A stretch of DNA of 44,258 bases from Bacteroidota bacterium (GCA_023396415.1 JAEWWJ010000081.1:1-44258); one strand, 5' to 3'. Counted from the stretch's first letter, positions 16,245 to 26,184 are shown. Notes: generated by a model from the letters alone, not told the origin. Made by a program: numbers and translations.

Positions 16245-17159
16245 ATGAACGTTAGCAACAATCCCTATTCGTTAGAAGCTATCAAACAGTTTTTTAGAAA
16301 AAAAGCTGCTTTCCCTCGCTTGATCTTGATTAATGTGATCGTTTTTGCGTTGGGCTACCTCCTACATTTAGTGCTTTGGCTTTTTAAAATTGATGAAGTG
16401 GGCAGCTTATCGTTGATGTCGCGTTGGTTTGCTGTGCCTTCCTCCATCACAACATTGATTGCAAAACCTTGGACAGTAATTACTTATATGTTTTTACATG
16501 AAGGATTCTTCCATTTGTTTTTCAATATGATCACCCTTTATTTTGGTGGAACCATCTTTTTGATGTACCTCAACAACAAGCAGTTGCTTTGGACTTACCT
16601 GTTAGGTGGATTGAGTGGCGCGCTTTTTTATATCGCTGCCTTCAATTTTTTTCCTGTGTTTTTAGAAGCCAACCCCTTTGCCATTGCTCTGGGAGCCTCG
16701 GCCTCCGTACTGGCGGTGCTCATTGCCATTGCCACCTATGTGCCGCAGCTCACGGTCAATTTGTTTTTTGTAGGGCCGGTGAGGCTAAAATATATTGCTA
16801 TCTTTTTTATTGTCATTGATATTTTCAGCATTCAAGGCGACAATCCCGGAGGACATATCGCGCATCTTGGTGGAGCTGCTTGGGGTTTTGTTTATGCACT
16901 TTTGTTGCTCAAGGGCACTGATTTGTTGGCTTTTAAGCAGAGACCACGCCGTATGAAAAAAATGAAAGTGAACAAAAACACCTCTTACCGCCAACAAAAC
17001 AATGGCCGCCCGCTCACCGATGATGAATACAACCAAAAGAAACAGGCTGAGCAACAGGTAATTGATAGTATTTTGGATAAGATTTCGAAATCGGGTTACG
17101 CCAGTCTGTCTGAAAGAGAAAAGGCCATTTTGTTTAAAAATTCAAACAACAAAAGCTAA
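16245..17159 (+). CDS. Rhomboid-family intramembrane serine protease (second of two)
   Basis: 304 residues. The catalytic Ser152 is in GASASVLA (Ala where GxSG is usual) and His207 is in GGHIAHLGG. The loop motif FLHEGFFHLFFNMITLYFGG is present. A cytosolic tail from about residue 225 contains a basic stretch and a short helical end (IDSILDKISKSGYASLSERE) common in Bacteroidota rhomboids. It differs enough from the first copy to be an old duplicate with its own specificity. It stops one base before the next ATG. Confidence 0.93.
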   Translation: MNVSNNPYSLEAIKQFFRKKAAFPRLILINVIVFALGYLLHLVLWLFKIDEVGSLSLMSRWFAVPSSITTLIAKPWTVITYMFLHEGFFHLFFNMITLYFGGTIFLMYLNNKQLLWTYLLGGLSGALFYIAAFNFFPVFLEANPFAIALGASASVLAVLIAIATYVPQLTVNLFFVGPVRLKYIAIFFIVIDIFSIQGDNPGGHIAHLGGAAWGFVYALLLLKGTDLLAFKQRPRRMKKMKVNKNTSYRQQNNGRPLTDDEYNQKKQAEQQVIDSILDKISKSGYASLSEREKAILFKNSNNKS

Positions 17160-17160
17160 A

Positions 17161-18288
17161 ATGCGCAAACGCCGCAACATAGCAAACACAATAAGGAGTT
17201 TTTTCTTAATCCTTATCAGTCCGGCCAGCTTGGCTTTGGCCCTGCTTTTTGCCATCTCAGGGGCAGCAGGATTCATCAATCCGGCTGAAAATGACCTCTT
17301 TGCAGTTGTAGGATTATTTTATCCGATCTTGTTTGTCGCATTGGTGGCAAACGTCATTGTGCTTTTGATTTTCAGAAGCAAATGGATTTATTTACATCTG
17401 CTGTTGTTGCTGGCTTTTCTTCCTATTTCATTGAGATACATCGGTTTTCACACCCATAACTCGAATGAAGGTTGGAAAATTATGACTTATAATGTACATG
17501 GATTCAGAGGTTTTCATAAAACACTCACCAACAATACTACCCATAAAGAAATCATCGCCTACATCCAAAAAGAGAACCTTGATATGGTGTGTTTGCAAGA
17601 GTTTCGCTCTTGGACAGGCAACATCGAAAACGACACCAGAACTTTCGCCTCTGAAGCCGGATTTAAACATTTTCACTTTACAGGCTATTGGCGAAAGGGA
17701 GGTGTGCAATCTGATGGATATTTGATTTTAAGCAAGTTACCCATCATGAATACGGGAGCTATTCCATCAAAAACGAAACGAAATATTGGTGCGTTTGTTG
17801 ATGTTAAAACACCAAATCAAGAAGTTGTAAGGATTGCATCAGTGCACCTGATCTCCTTTTCCTTGGGCAAACAAGAAATTGAGGCTTTTGGCGAAGCAGC
17901 GGCTTTAGAAATGAATCTACTGAAAAAACATGGAAGGTCGCTCTTAGGAAAATTTCGTAATTCGTTTAACATCAGAGCCAAAGAGATAATTGATTTGCAA
18001 TCTTTTGTCAAAGATACTGAATTACCTTTGCTGGTTTGCGGCGATTTTAACGACACTCCAGCCTCTTTCACTTACAGCAATATGATTGAAACAGGATTGA
18101 AAGACGGTCACATTCAAGCTGATTTTGGTTTAGGAGCCACCTATGCAGGCAATTTGCCTTGGCTTCGCATTGATTATTTCTTTCTGTCAAAACACCTCAA
18201 AGCCACGTCTTCCGAAGTGATACATCTCCCCTATTCAGATCATTATCCTGTTCAGGTTCGCATTATTTCCTCCACAATTACTCCTTAA
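17161..18288 (+). CDS. Endonuclease/exonuclease/phosphatase-family membrane protein
   Basis: 375 residues from the ATG at 17161, right after the rhomboid stop. Three membrane segments (about residues 12-35, 45-65 and 70-87) anchor a catalytic domain of the EEP superfamily: MTYNVHGF, CLQEFRSW, LLVCGDFNDTP and the C-terminal SDHYPV His-Asp pair. The family spans DNases, sphingomyelinases and inositol phosphatases; membrane anchoring argues for an extracytoplasmic phosphodiester substrate rather than chromosomal DNA. It is 12 bp before uvrB. Confidence 0.92.
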   Translation: MRKRRNIANTIRSFFLILISPASLALALLFAISGAAGFINPAENDLFAVVGLFYPILFVALVANVIVLLIFRSKWIYLHLLLLLAFLPISLRYIGFHTHNSNEGWKIMTYNVHGFRGFHKTLTNNTTHKEIIAYIQKENLDMVCLQEFRSWTGNIENDTRTFASEAGFKHFHFTGYWRKGGVQSDGYLILSKLPIMNTGAIPSKTKRNIGAFVDVKTPNQEVVRIASVHLISFSLGKQEIEAFGEAAALEMNLLKKHGRSLLGKFRNSFNIRAKEIIDLQSFVKDTELPLLVCGDFNDTPASFTYSNMIETGLKDGHIQADFGLGATYAGNLPWLRIDYFFLSKHLKATSSEVIHLPYSDHYPVQVRIISSTITP

Positions 18289-18300
18289 CTCACTGTTTGT

Positions 18301-20325
18301 ATGGAACTTAAACTTGTTTCTGATTTTAGTCCTACCGGCGACCAACCTGACGCCATCAAACAACTGGTGGAGGGGCTAAACCGTGGCGATAACTACCAAA
18401 CTTTGCTGGGGGTCACCGGCTCGGGAAAAACGTTTACCATCGCGAATATGCTCACCCAAGTCAACCGACCTGCACTGGTATTGAGTCATAACAAAACGCT
18501 TGCGGCACAACTTTACGGCGAGTTTAAAGCATTTTTTCCGGATAATGCCGTGGAATATTTTGTGTCGTATTACGATTATTATCAACCAGAGGCTTTTATT
18601 CCGGTCACCAACACCTACATCGAAAAGGATTTATCTATCAACGATGAAATAGAAAAACTTAGGCTCAGCACTACATCGTCTTTGTTATCAGGACGTAAGG
18701 ATATTATTGTAGTGTCATCGGTTTCGTGTTTGTACGGAATTGGTAACCCCGACGATTTTACCAACAATACCATCTCGCTAAAAAAAAACCAAGTGATTTC
18801 GCGTAATTTCCTTTTGCAACAATTGGTGAACGCCTTATACAGTCGCACTGTGGTGGAGCCGGGCCGTGGACAGTTTAGGGTTCGTGGTGATGTGCTCGAT
18901 GTTTTTCCGGCTTACCTTGATATTGGTTTTAGGTTTTTCTTTTGGGGTGATGAGATTGAAAATATCGAAAGCTTCGATCCGCTGAATGGCAAACGCATCG
19001 AAAGCTTAGATGATGTCACGCTTTTTCCGGCCAATATTTTTGTTACTTCGCCCGACACCTTAAAATCGGCCCTTGGAAACATTCAACAAGATATGTTCAA
19101 ACAGGTGGCCTATTTTCGTGAAATCGGGAAGCAGGAGGAAGCTAAACGACTGGAAGACAGGGTAACTTACGATATTGAAATGATGCGAGAGCTGGGCTAT
19201 TGTAGTGGTATTGAAAATTATTCGCTGTACTTTGACGGACGTTCGCCGGGAATGAGACCTTTTTGCTTGTTGGATTATTTTCCGGATAACTACATCACTG
19301 TGATTGATGAAAGCCACGTCACCATTCCTCAGATCAGGGCCATGTACGGCGGTGACCGATCGCGCAAGCAAACCCTTGTTGAATATGGATTTCGGCTTCC
19401 GGCAGCCCTCGACAATCGGCCTTTGAAATTTGACGAATTTGAAGCTTTGAGCAGCCAAACGGTTTATGTCAGCGCGACACCTGCCGACTATGAACTCCAA
19501 AAGTCGGATGGTGTGGTGGTGGAGCAATTGATTCGGCCAACAGGTTTGCTCGATCCATTGATTGAAGTTCGACCATCGAGCAATCAAATTGATGACCTGT
19601 TGGATGAAATTTCGAAAACCATTGCCACAGGACACAGGATTCTGGTAACCACATTAACCAAAAGAATGGCCGAAGAGCTGACAAAATACCTCCATCGGAT
19701 TGATGTAAAAAGCCGTTATATCCATTCTGATGTTGACACTTTGGAAAGGGTAGAAATTATGCGTGGATTGAGGTTGGGTGAGTTTGACGTGCTGGTGGGC
19801 GTCAACCTGTTGCGCGAAGGCCTCGACCTTCCCGAGGTGAGTTTGGTGGCCATCCTCGATGCTGATAAAGAGGGGTTTTTAAGAAGCGAACGATCCCTTA
19901 CACAAACAGCAGGAAGGGCAGCCCGAAATTCGGAAAGTAAGGTGATTATGTATGCCGATCGTATTACAAGTTCAATGCAACGAACTATAGATGAAACACT
20001 TAGAAAACGCGAAAAGCAAATTGCATACAATTTAGAACATGGTATCACACCCACCACCATTCGGAAATCAATGCCGGCAATTTTGGGTCAAAGTGCTTTA
20101 ATGGATGTGGCAGCTGATGGTCAGAGAGCATATCCTGATGCGCCTGAACCCGCTTTAGCTTCCGATCCGGTTGTGGCGTATATGTCGAAAGAGGCATTGG
20201 CAAAGGCCATTCAGAAAAACAAAAGGGCCATGCAAGACGCAGTAAAGGAGTTGGATTTTATTGAAGCAGCGCGGCTGAGAGACGAAATTGCCATCTTCGA
20301 AAAACTGCTTACCGAAAAACAATAA
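18301..20325 (+). CDS. uvrB: Excinuclease ABC subunit B
   Basis: 674 residues, the full family length. UvrB receives damaged DNA from UvrA and loads UvrC for nucleotide excision repair. Visible: Walker A in LGVTGSGKTFT, the beta-hairpin region YYDYYQPEAFIP, helicase motifs including VIDESHVTIPQ and QTAGRAARN, and a C-terminal UVR motif (about residues 632-670, MQDAVKELDFIEAARLRDEI) that pairs with UvrC. Last gene of the mutL-rhomboid run. Its stop is 5 bp from the end of the convergent DUF5686 gene, without a visible terminator. Confidence 0.98.
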   Translation: MELKLVSDFSPTGDQPDAIKQLVEGLNRGDNYQTLLGVTGSGKTFTIANMLTQVNRPALVLSHNKTLAAQLYGEFKAFFPDNAVEYFVSYYDYYQPEAFIPVTNTYIEKDLSINDEIEKLRLSTTSSLLSGRKDIIVVSSVSCLYGIGNPDDFTNNTISLKKNQVISRNFLLQQLVNALYSRTVVEPGRGQFRVRGDVLDVFPAYLDIGFRFFFWGDEIENIESFDPLNGKRIESLDDVTLFPANIFVTSPDTLKSALGNIQQDMFKQVAYFREIGKQEEAKRLEDRVTYDIEMMRELGYCSGIENYSLYFDGRSPGMRPFCLLDYFPDNYITVIDESHVTIPQIRAMYGGDRSRKQTLVEYGFRLPAALDNRPLKFDEFEALSSQTVYVSATPADYELQKSDGVVVEQLIRPTGLLDPLIEVRPSSNQIDDLLDEISKTIATGHRILVTTLTKRMAEELTKYLHRIDVKSRYIHSDVDTLERVEIMRGLRLGEFDVLVGVNLLREGLDLPEVSLVAILDADKEGFLRSERSLTQTAGRAARNSESKVIMYADRITSSMQRTIDETLRKREKQIAYNLEHGITPTTIRKSMPAILGQSALMDVAADGQRAYPDAPEPALASDPVVAYMSKEALAKAIQKNKRAMQDAVKELDFIEAARLRDEIAIFEKLLTEKQ

Positions 20326-20330
20326 ACCAC

Positions 20331-22955
20331 CTACATCCTAATGGTAGCCTGCCCTATCGGAATTTCCAAACGGAGGCCGGCAGCTGTGTATTTTCCACCT
20401 TCAAAACCGGCGTAAACTTCAACGTTGAAAAGGAAAAACAATTGTTTTACTCCATAACCGATTTCAGTCCATGACTTTTTGTTTTCTACCATTAAATGCT
20501 GTACAAAAAGCGATTCTCTGATCAAAGTTCCTGAAAGAAAAGGCAAGCGTTTCAGCAAAATACGGGCATGTTCGTAATGTAAGTGGGCCTGAAAATAAGC
20601 ATCGGTAGTACTTTTCTCATACGGCAACAAAGCCCTAAATGTACTGTTAGCGGCATTGCCTCCTATCCAAGTAGGAGAGGTACTAAAGTGCTTATAATCA
20701 GCAAAATGTTGTACTTTATCTCCATAAAAACTTCCAAGCTCAACGTAATAATCTAAGTTTCCCAATAACCGGTTTTGAAAGCCTTGCTTCATGGAAAACG
20801 AAAGTTGATAAAACGCATTGCTCTGTGGCAGATCGTGGATAGCGCCCATCCTAACCATCAATCCAAAAGTTGGATAAGCACTGTGGCTCAATTGTTTACG
20901 ATATTTTACAATCCTATAATATTGAAACGGTGTGAAGTGAAGTGAAGCACCCAACACAAAATTTTTAGAATCAGCCACCAAAGTTGTATCACCGTTTATA
21001 CCGGTTGGAAGGTTGCTTGTAAAACCCAAATTCAAAGGATTGGTAATAAAATAATCGGTATTATTGGTGAGTTTTGTGCGGTTGGATAAACGTCCTTGTA
21101 ACTTCAATTCCAGTCCATTAACAATATCGTATTGAAGTTGTGCATCAACATATTCTTCCCGGTATAATTTGATGATATTTTGTTTGAAAAACAAGCTTGT
21201 AATGCTGTTAAAGAAAGGTTCGAGACCAAATTGCGCATTAAAATCACGCGTCATGCTACCAAGGCGAAGCGTAAAAGTTCCTCTTTGAAGAGGCGCAAAA
21301 GCATAGTCCACACCCAACTCGCCCATCATTTTTTTTCTTGCAAAAGCGTATGCGCCATCTGCAAGTAAAGCAATTGAATGACCCGGTTGCAATGATTTTT
21401 TTAATTTGAGCTGCTGTAAATAAGTGAACCCATCTACAGTGTTGTATTCTAACGCGTTAAGTCCGACCAAACCGTTGTGTTTAATTTCCAACTTGCGATT
21501 TAAATTGTAGGTTGTTCCACTGAGAAGATTGTTCAGATGCGTAAAAAACTTCCGGGTAGTGGTAGTATCTGTTGCTTTCTTCTCTCTTTCATTCTGCGGA
21601 AAACTGGTGTATTCACCTTCCGAAAGCGGAACAGGTCGGTTTTGTTTCCAATAATCGGGTGTTCTCACTTTGGCACTGTCGGCTATTTCGGTGTTGCGTG
21701 CCTTAATTTCGAGCGATGGACGTTCACCTTTTTGTTTGGCTTCCATGCGGATTAGCTGGTTCAACTCCCGCATCTCTTTATTGTTCAAGTTGTTACTTGC
21801 AATTAATTCCGAAATTCGGTCTTGACTTTTCGCTGGTTTTGAAACTATATTGGCAACAGAAACGGCTTCTTTATCTTGCTGCGGCATTGCCGAAACTTGC
21901 GTTTCTTGAGCCAAGGCTGCATAAAAGGCATGGTCGAGCTGATCGTTTAAAGTGATTTTACAGTTGCTTAAACTCACCAGATAACGCAAGGCAAACACCG
22001 TACCCATTAGCGAGACTTTGAGGTCGTAATCGTGGCTCACCGGCAACCACACCATCGGATAAACCTCTTGATAGACTTGATTGATGGTGGCATCGAAGAG
22101 GTTTTGGCTCAACGACAGTTGCACCGAATGTAGGCTCCACGAACCTTCGCGAATGAAAATGCTTCCTGAATAGAGGTCATTGCCCTTGCGTTTGGGTATC
22201 ACCTTAATTTTATGGATGGTATGTTCGTCTTCTAAAAAAGTACCCACCAACTGAAAGCGATAAACCGCAAAGGCCTCCTTGCTTAATGGCGTTATAATTC
22301 CTTCATTATCATTGTATAAGCTCAATGTAAAAAACTGCATCGGCCCCGAATCGCCGCCGGGCATACTGCTTCTCACCGAATGTACTTTCGTTTGCAAAGG
22401 CTCTCCTTTCCGATACAAAATTTCCGAAATGGTTTCGGTGACGTAATATTTTCCCTCCTCGACGCCTTCCTTTTTGAGCTGACTTTTGAGCAACGAAGGG
22501 ATTTTTATTGCTTTGCCACTTCCTTTCAAATAAACGCTTGCGCTATACGACGACAGCTGATTGCGGTAATATTGACTCATACCAATGGCTTTTCGCATCA
22601 CATAATAAGCCGGATCTTCGCCACTTGCGGTGATAATCACTTCAGGTAGCATATATTCTTGCGGCTGAAGCACAACATTCACTTGCTGAAAACTTTGATC
22701 CACCTTGAGTGCAAGGCTTAAACTTTTGTATCCAAGATATTGAAAAACAGCCTCATACTCACCTTTTGGAAGCGGTAAAATATAAAAACCCTTTTCATTG
22801 GCCGTGGTACCTTTGTGCAAGGCTGGAACGAAAATGGACGCATAAGGGACTGCAACTCCAAAGTGATTAGTGATTTGACCCTCAAGTCCTTGTGAAATTC
22901 CATTCCAACTTAAAGTCAAAGTTAAGCTGCAAACAATAAGTAACCGAAATATCAT
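20331..22955 (-). CDS. DUF5686 outer-membrane protein with carboxypeptidase-regulatory-like domain
   Basis: 874 residues from the ATG at 22955, which gives a signal peptide (MIFRLLIVCSLTLTLSWNG, cleavage near residue 22). Residues 24-110 are a CarboxypepD_reg-like beta sandwich (GQITNHFGVAVPYASIFVP, GTTANEKGFYILPLPKG). The remainder matches the DUF5686 family: SGEDPAYYVMRKAIG at about 121, then a long beta-rich region and a C-terminal barrel typical of surface-antigen-like proteins. A Lys/Glu/Gln-rich linker lies around 365-460. Function is not established; an outer-membrane location is likely. Confidence 0.88.
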   Translation of the reverse strand: MIFRLLIVCSLTLTLSWNGISQGLEGQITNHFGVAVPYASIFVPALHKGTTANEKGFYILPLPKGEYEAVFQYLGYKSLSLALKVDQSFQQVNVVLQPQEYMLPEVIITASGEDPAYYVMRKAIGMSQYYRNQLSSYSASVYLKGSGKAIKIPSLLKSQLKKEGVEEGKYYVTETISEILYRKGEPLQTKVHSVRSSMPGGDSGPMQFFTLSLYNDNEGIITPLSKEAFAVYRFQLVGTFLEDEHTIHKIKVIPKRKGNDLYSGSIFIREGSWSLHSVQLSLSQNLFDATINQVYQEVYPMVWLPVSHDYDLKVSLMGTVFALRYLVSLSNCKITLNDQLDHAFYAALAQETQVSAMPQQDKEAVSVANIVSKPAKSQDRISELIASNNLNNKEMRELNQLIRMEAKQKGERPSLEIKARNTEIADSAKVRTPDYWKQNRPVPLSEGEYTSFPQNEREKKATDTTTTRKFFTHLNNLLSGTTYNLNRKLEIKHNGLVGLNALEYNTVDGFTYLQQLKLKKSLQPGHSIALLADGAYAFARKKMMGELGVDYAFAPLQRGTFTLRLGSMTRDFNAQFGLEPFFNSITSLFFKQNIIKLYREEYVDAQLQYDIVNGLELKLQGRLSNRTKLTNNTDYFITNPLNLGFTSNLPTGINGDTTLVADSKNFVLGASLHFTPFQYYRIVKYRKQLSHSAYPTFGLMVRMGAIHDLPQSNAFYQLSFSMKQGFQNRLLGNLDYYVELGSFYGDKVQHFADYKHFSTSPTWIGGNAANSTFRALLPYEKSTTDAYFQAHLHYEHARILLKRLPFLSGTLIRESLFVQHLMVENKKSWTEIGYGVKQLFFLFNVEVYAGFEGGKYTAAGLRLEIPIGQATIRM

Positions 22956-22972
22956 TGTGTTTGTTTTATCTT

Positions 22973-22980
22973 CAAAGTTA
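22973..22980 (-). promoter_or_regulatory. -7 box for the DUF5686 gene
   Basis: Minus-strand TAACTTTG, a full TAnnTTTG match, about 18 bases upstream of the ATG at 22955. It supports choosing that start. No clear -33 box. Confidence 0.45.
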
Positions 22981-23053
22981 AGCAACTTCTATTCATACCT
23001 ATGGTTTGAAATTGCTATTTTTAGTTAAAGCAGCGAAAAAATGTAAAAAAAGC

Positions 23054-23061
23054 TACTTTTG
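23054..23061 (+). promoter_or_regulatory. -7 box for the T9SS-sorted protein gene
   Basis: TACTTTTG, a full TAnnTTTG match, 33-42 bases before the two possible ATGs (23094, 23103). It is divergent from the DUF5686 promoter. Confidence 0.45.
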
Positions 23062-23093
23062 TCTTGGTTTTTATCGCCTTCAATTGCATTTTT

Positions 23094-25022
23094 ATGATTG
23101 TTATGTTACGGTATTTCGCTTTTTTAGCAGTGCTTTTCTTTTTCCTACCTCCAAGCTTGCAAGCCCAGCTTCAATATGGCTCGTCTTCCAAATTTGCCGG
23201 AGCCTCAATGCCGGCGGATGCTTTACCAATTGCTGAATGGAGCCAAAGTGTATCTATTCCGATCACGATGCAAGGACCGGGTTTGTTTGCAGTTCATTCG
23301 TTTAGTTTCGTCCTCAATTTCAACAGCAATCAATTGCAGCTTCAAGGCGTCGAAGGTGTTGCAGTGTCGAATGTTTCGGTTACTTCAAATGGAAACACCT
23401 TGATAATCAATTGGAACAATCCCGGAAATCCGGTTAGTTTTGTAGAGGCCACGCATGTGCTTGATATTCATTTTACAAGAATCACAGCCGGCGATGTGTC
23501 CTTTACCTTTATGCCTGGAAGCAAGGTAGGGTCGAATATGGGATTTTTGCCTGTGACGTTCATCAATGGTAACTTATTACAGACCTGGAACTTATCTCTC
23601 GACGCGGTTCCGGCTCAAGGTGGTATCACTTCGGGTTCAGGCAATTATGTTCCCGGGCAGGTGGTTACGCTGCAAGCCGTTCCCAACGGAGGCTACCTGT
23701 TCCAAAACTGGAGCTTGAACGGTCAAATCATTTCAAACAGTCCGGCTTTCAATTATACCATGCCCAATGCCAACACCAACTTAAAAGCGAACTTCGCTGC
23801 CAAAAGCTACCAGCTGACCTTGCAGTCGCTGCCCGTGAACGGAGGCACAACAACGGGTGCAGGGATTTATGACTTTGGACAAGCGGTCAATGTAACTGCT
23901 ATTCCATCAATAGGTTATCAATTTATCAATTGGACCAAAAACGGAGAAATTGTTTCTACCATGCCCCAATACAGCTTTCCCATGCCCGATGGCGATCTGA
24001 GTTTATGGGCTAATTTTGAGGCCATTCAATATCCGCTTACACTGGTAGCCAATCCGGCAGAAGGCGGCACAGTAAGTGGTGGAGGCATCTACACTTACAA
24101 TCAAAATATTAATGTAACTGCCACTCCATCAACGGGCTACCATTTTGTAGCATGGACAATAAATGGAAATGTTGTAAGCAACAATCCGTCGTATAGTTTT
24201 TCAATGCCTGCCAACGGGCTTCAACTCACCGCACGCTTTCTAATCAATACCTACACCATTGCGGCGCAACCAAACAACTCTGATTTTGGTAGCGTTTCAG
24301 GAGGCGGGGATTACCTACATGGCGCGACGGTGAATCTCAATGCCCTAGCTTTTGAAGCCTATGAATTTGTGGCTTGGACGGAGGCCGGACAAACGGTTTC
24401 ATTTCTTCCGAACTTTAGTTTTACTGCACTTAACAACAGAAATTTAACTGCATTTTTTCAAGAAATATCTTCCTGCCCCACGCCTATCAATCTGTTGTTA
24501 AATGATTTAAGTGATTCAACGGCAGCATTCACTTGGGTATCTCCCGTCAATATCAACCAGTGGAATTGCTTATGGGGGCCAGCGCAAGGCGATACCCTTT
24601 CCGGCGAAGGCATCTCGGTCGAAATTACCCAAAACAGCATTGCACTCAACGCCCTTTCGCCCAACACCATGTATGTGGCATACGTGCAAGCTCTTTGTCC
24701 CGATGATGCGCTGAGTGCTTGGTCGGAGCCTCTGTTTTTCAGTACCCATTACGTTGATTTAAAAGAAGTGAATAACAATAACCAATGGCAAGTTACTCCC
24801 AATCCGAGTGCGGGAACAATTGTCCTGAGCCGACTGAACATGGAGAATGCATCCCTTCAGATTCAACTTTTTACATTGGCAGGGCAACTTATAGAGATAC
24901 GTTCTATCCCTTTTAAACACAATGCAGAGCTTGATTTTCAATACCTTGAGAATGGTTTCTACCTTCTTAAAGTAGGTGGCAATGGTGTGAATTTCCAACA
25001 TAAAATGATTATCTCAAAATAG
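23094..25022 (+). CDS. Secreted multi-domain protein with InlB-type repeats and T9SS sorting domain
   Basis: 642 residues from the ATG at 23094 (23103 is equally possible). A signal peptide ends near PPSLQAQ. Residues 40-160 form a beta-rich domain that resembles cohesin-like modules. Four tandem repeats of about 74 residues begin near 167, 239, 312 and 386, each with GG-hxSGxGxYxxGxxVxxxAxPxxGYxFxxW, as in divergent InlB B-repeats. A fibronectin type III domain spans about 460-555 (starting CPTPINL). The last 80 residues are a Por/T9SS C-terminal domain (VTPNPSAG to QHKMIISK). It is probably cell-surface anchored or released through the type IX system; no enzymatic domain is visible. Confidence 0.9.
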   Translation: MIVMLRYFAFLAVLFFFLPPSLQAQLQYGSSSKFAGASMPADALPIAEWSQSVSIPITMQGPGLFAVHSFSFVLNFNSNQLQLQGVEGVAVSNVSVTSNGNTLIINWNNPGNPVSFVEATHVLDIHFTRITAGDVSFTFMPGSKVGSNMGFLPVTFINGNLLQTWNLSLDAVPAQGGITSGSGNYVPGQVVTLQAVPNGGYLFQNWSLNGQIISNSPAFNYTMPNANTNLKANFAAKSYQLTLQSLPVNGGTTTGAGIYDFGQAVNVTAIPSIGYQFINWTKNGEIVSTMPQYSFPMPDGDLSLWANFEAIQYPLTLVANPAEGGTVSGGGIYTYNQNINVTATPSTGYHFVAWTINGNVVSNNPSYSFSMPANGLQLTARFLINTYTIAAQPNNSDFGSVSGGGDYLHGATVNLNALAFEAYEFVAWTEAGQTVSFLPNFSFTALNNRNLTAFFQEISSCPTPINLLLNDLSDSTAAFTWVSPVNINQWNCLWGPAQGDTLSGEGISVEITQNSIALNALSPNTMYVAYVQALCPDDALSAWSEPLFFSTHYVDLKEVNNNNQWQVTPNPSAGTIVLSRLNMENASLQIQLFTLAGQLIEIRSIPFKHNAELDFQYLENGFYLLKVGGNGVNFQHKMIISK

Positions 25023-25063
25023 GTTGTTCTAAATCACTGTTACCTCTATCCTACAATCAACCC

Positions 25064-25093
25064 TTTGGGTCAAGCACAATTCAACTACCTTTG
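25064..25093 (+). promoter_or_regulatory. Promoter of the DUF2027-Smr gene
   Basis: TTTG at 25064-25067, an 18-base spacer and TACCTTTG at 25086-25093. Both boxes match the Bacteroidota consensus TTTG/TAnnTTTG, the best pair in the window. The ATG at 25114 is about 20 bases downstream. Confidence 0.65.
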
Positions 25094-25113
25094 CCGCTCA
25101 AAAAAAACGAAAC

Positions 25114-26184
25114 ATGAAAAAATTCAATATTGGAGATAAAGTTAGGTTCCTTAACGACGTTGGAGGCGGCGTAATAGTAAAAATTTCCGACAGCAAAATG
25201 GTGTTGGTGGCCATTGAAGACGGCTTTGAAATTCCGGTGATGATGTCAGATTTAATCCCGGCTGAAACTGAAAGCCGGAAAACTTCAGCACAAGAAGTGC
25301 TGCAAAAAGAGTTGAGAACGCAAGCACAACACACTGAAATACAAGCAGAAGAAAGAAGAAGAGACGGACTTCGCAGGTTTGCCAAAGATCCTGAACCGGA
25401 AGGGTTTTACCTCGCTTTCGTTCCACACGAGCAGCAATGGTTGCTCACCGGATTGCTGGATGTGGTGTTTATCAACAACAGTCCTTTTTCGGCCTATTTT
25501 AGCCTCAACTTGATTGCCAACGGGCGATTGATGAATGCAGACCACGGCCTTTTGAAGCCTTATTCAAAAATTGTTGTGGAAACCATTTCGCGCGACGACA
25601 TCAATGAATGGTGCAAAGGCGTGGTGCAGGGCATCCTTTTACCCGATGACAACACTCACCTTTATCTTCCGCTTCATGCCGCTTTTGATCTGAAGCCCAA
25701 CAGATTTTACAAAGAAGGCAGCTATGTGATGACTCATGTGATTGGAGACAAAGCCATATTGGTTCATTTACAACAGCTTACCAATCTTAAAGCAGATACT
25801 TTCGCGACACAGCCTTCCAAGTACGATATTGTGATTGATGAGCCTCAACCAAAAATCGTAAAAGAAAAAGCACTTATTGACAAACACCGAAAAAGCATGG
25901 GTGTGGCAGTAGTTGACCTTCACATAGGTGAATTGGTAGACAATATCGCAGGCCTCTCGAGCCACGACATGTTCAACATCCAACTGGATTATTTTCAAAA
26001 AACGCTCCACAGTGCAATAAAAAACGACTACGATCTGGTCACTTTTATTCATGGCGTGGGCAATGGCGTACTGAAAAACGCCATCATCAAAGCACTCGAA
26101 AACTTTGAAGGCCTCAACAATCGAATGGCCAGTATGAGCAAATTTGGGGTAGGTGCCATTGATGTGATCATTCGGGAGAAATAA
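25114..26184 (+). CDS. DUF2027 protein with C-terminal Smr domain
   Basis: 356 residues. The N-terminal part (about 1-60) is a small beta barrel (FNIGDKVRFLNDVGGGVIV), a charged linker follows, and residues 95-240 are a DUF2027-type beta domain. Residues 265-356 are an Smr domain with DLHIGEL and the HGxG motif (IHGVGNGVLKNAI), as in MutS2 C-termini, where Smr nicks DNA or cleaves RNA. The Smr motif is intact, so nuclease activity is plausible but the target is unknown. It stands alone with its own promoter. Confidence 0.92.
   Translation: MKKFNIGDKVRFLNDVGGGVIVKISDSKMVLVAIEDGFEIPVMMSDLIPAETESRKTSAQEVLQKELRTQAQHTEIQAEERRRDGLRRFAKDPEPEGFYLAFVPHEQQWLLTGLLDVVFINNSPFSAYFSLNLIANGRLMNADHGLLKPYSKIVVETISRDDINEWCKGVVQGILLPDDNTHLYLPLHAAFDLKPNRFYKEGSYVMTHVIGDKAILVHLQQLTNLKADTFATQPSKYDIVIDEPQPKIVKEKALIDKHRKSMGVAVVDLHIGELVDNIAGLSSHDMFNIQLDYFQKTLHSAIKNDYDLVTFIHGVGNGVLKNAIIKALENFEGLNNRMASMSKFGVGAIDVIIREK

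Noticed and set aside
23580..24470. Tandem DNA repeat in the T9SS protein gene
   Set aside because: The repetition is at protein-domain level; the DNA copies are too diverged to be a recent or slippage-prone repeat.
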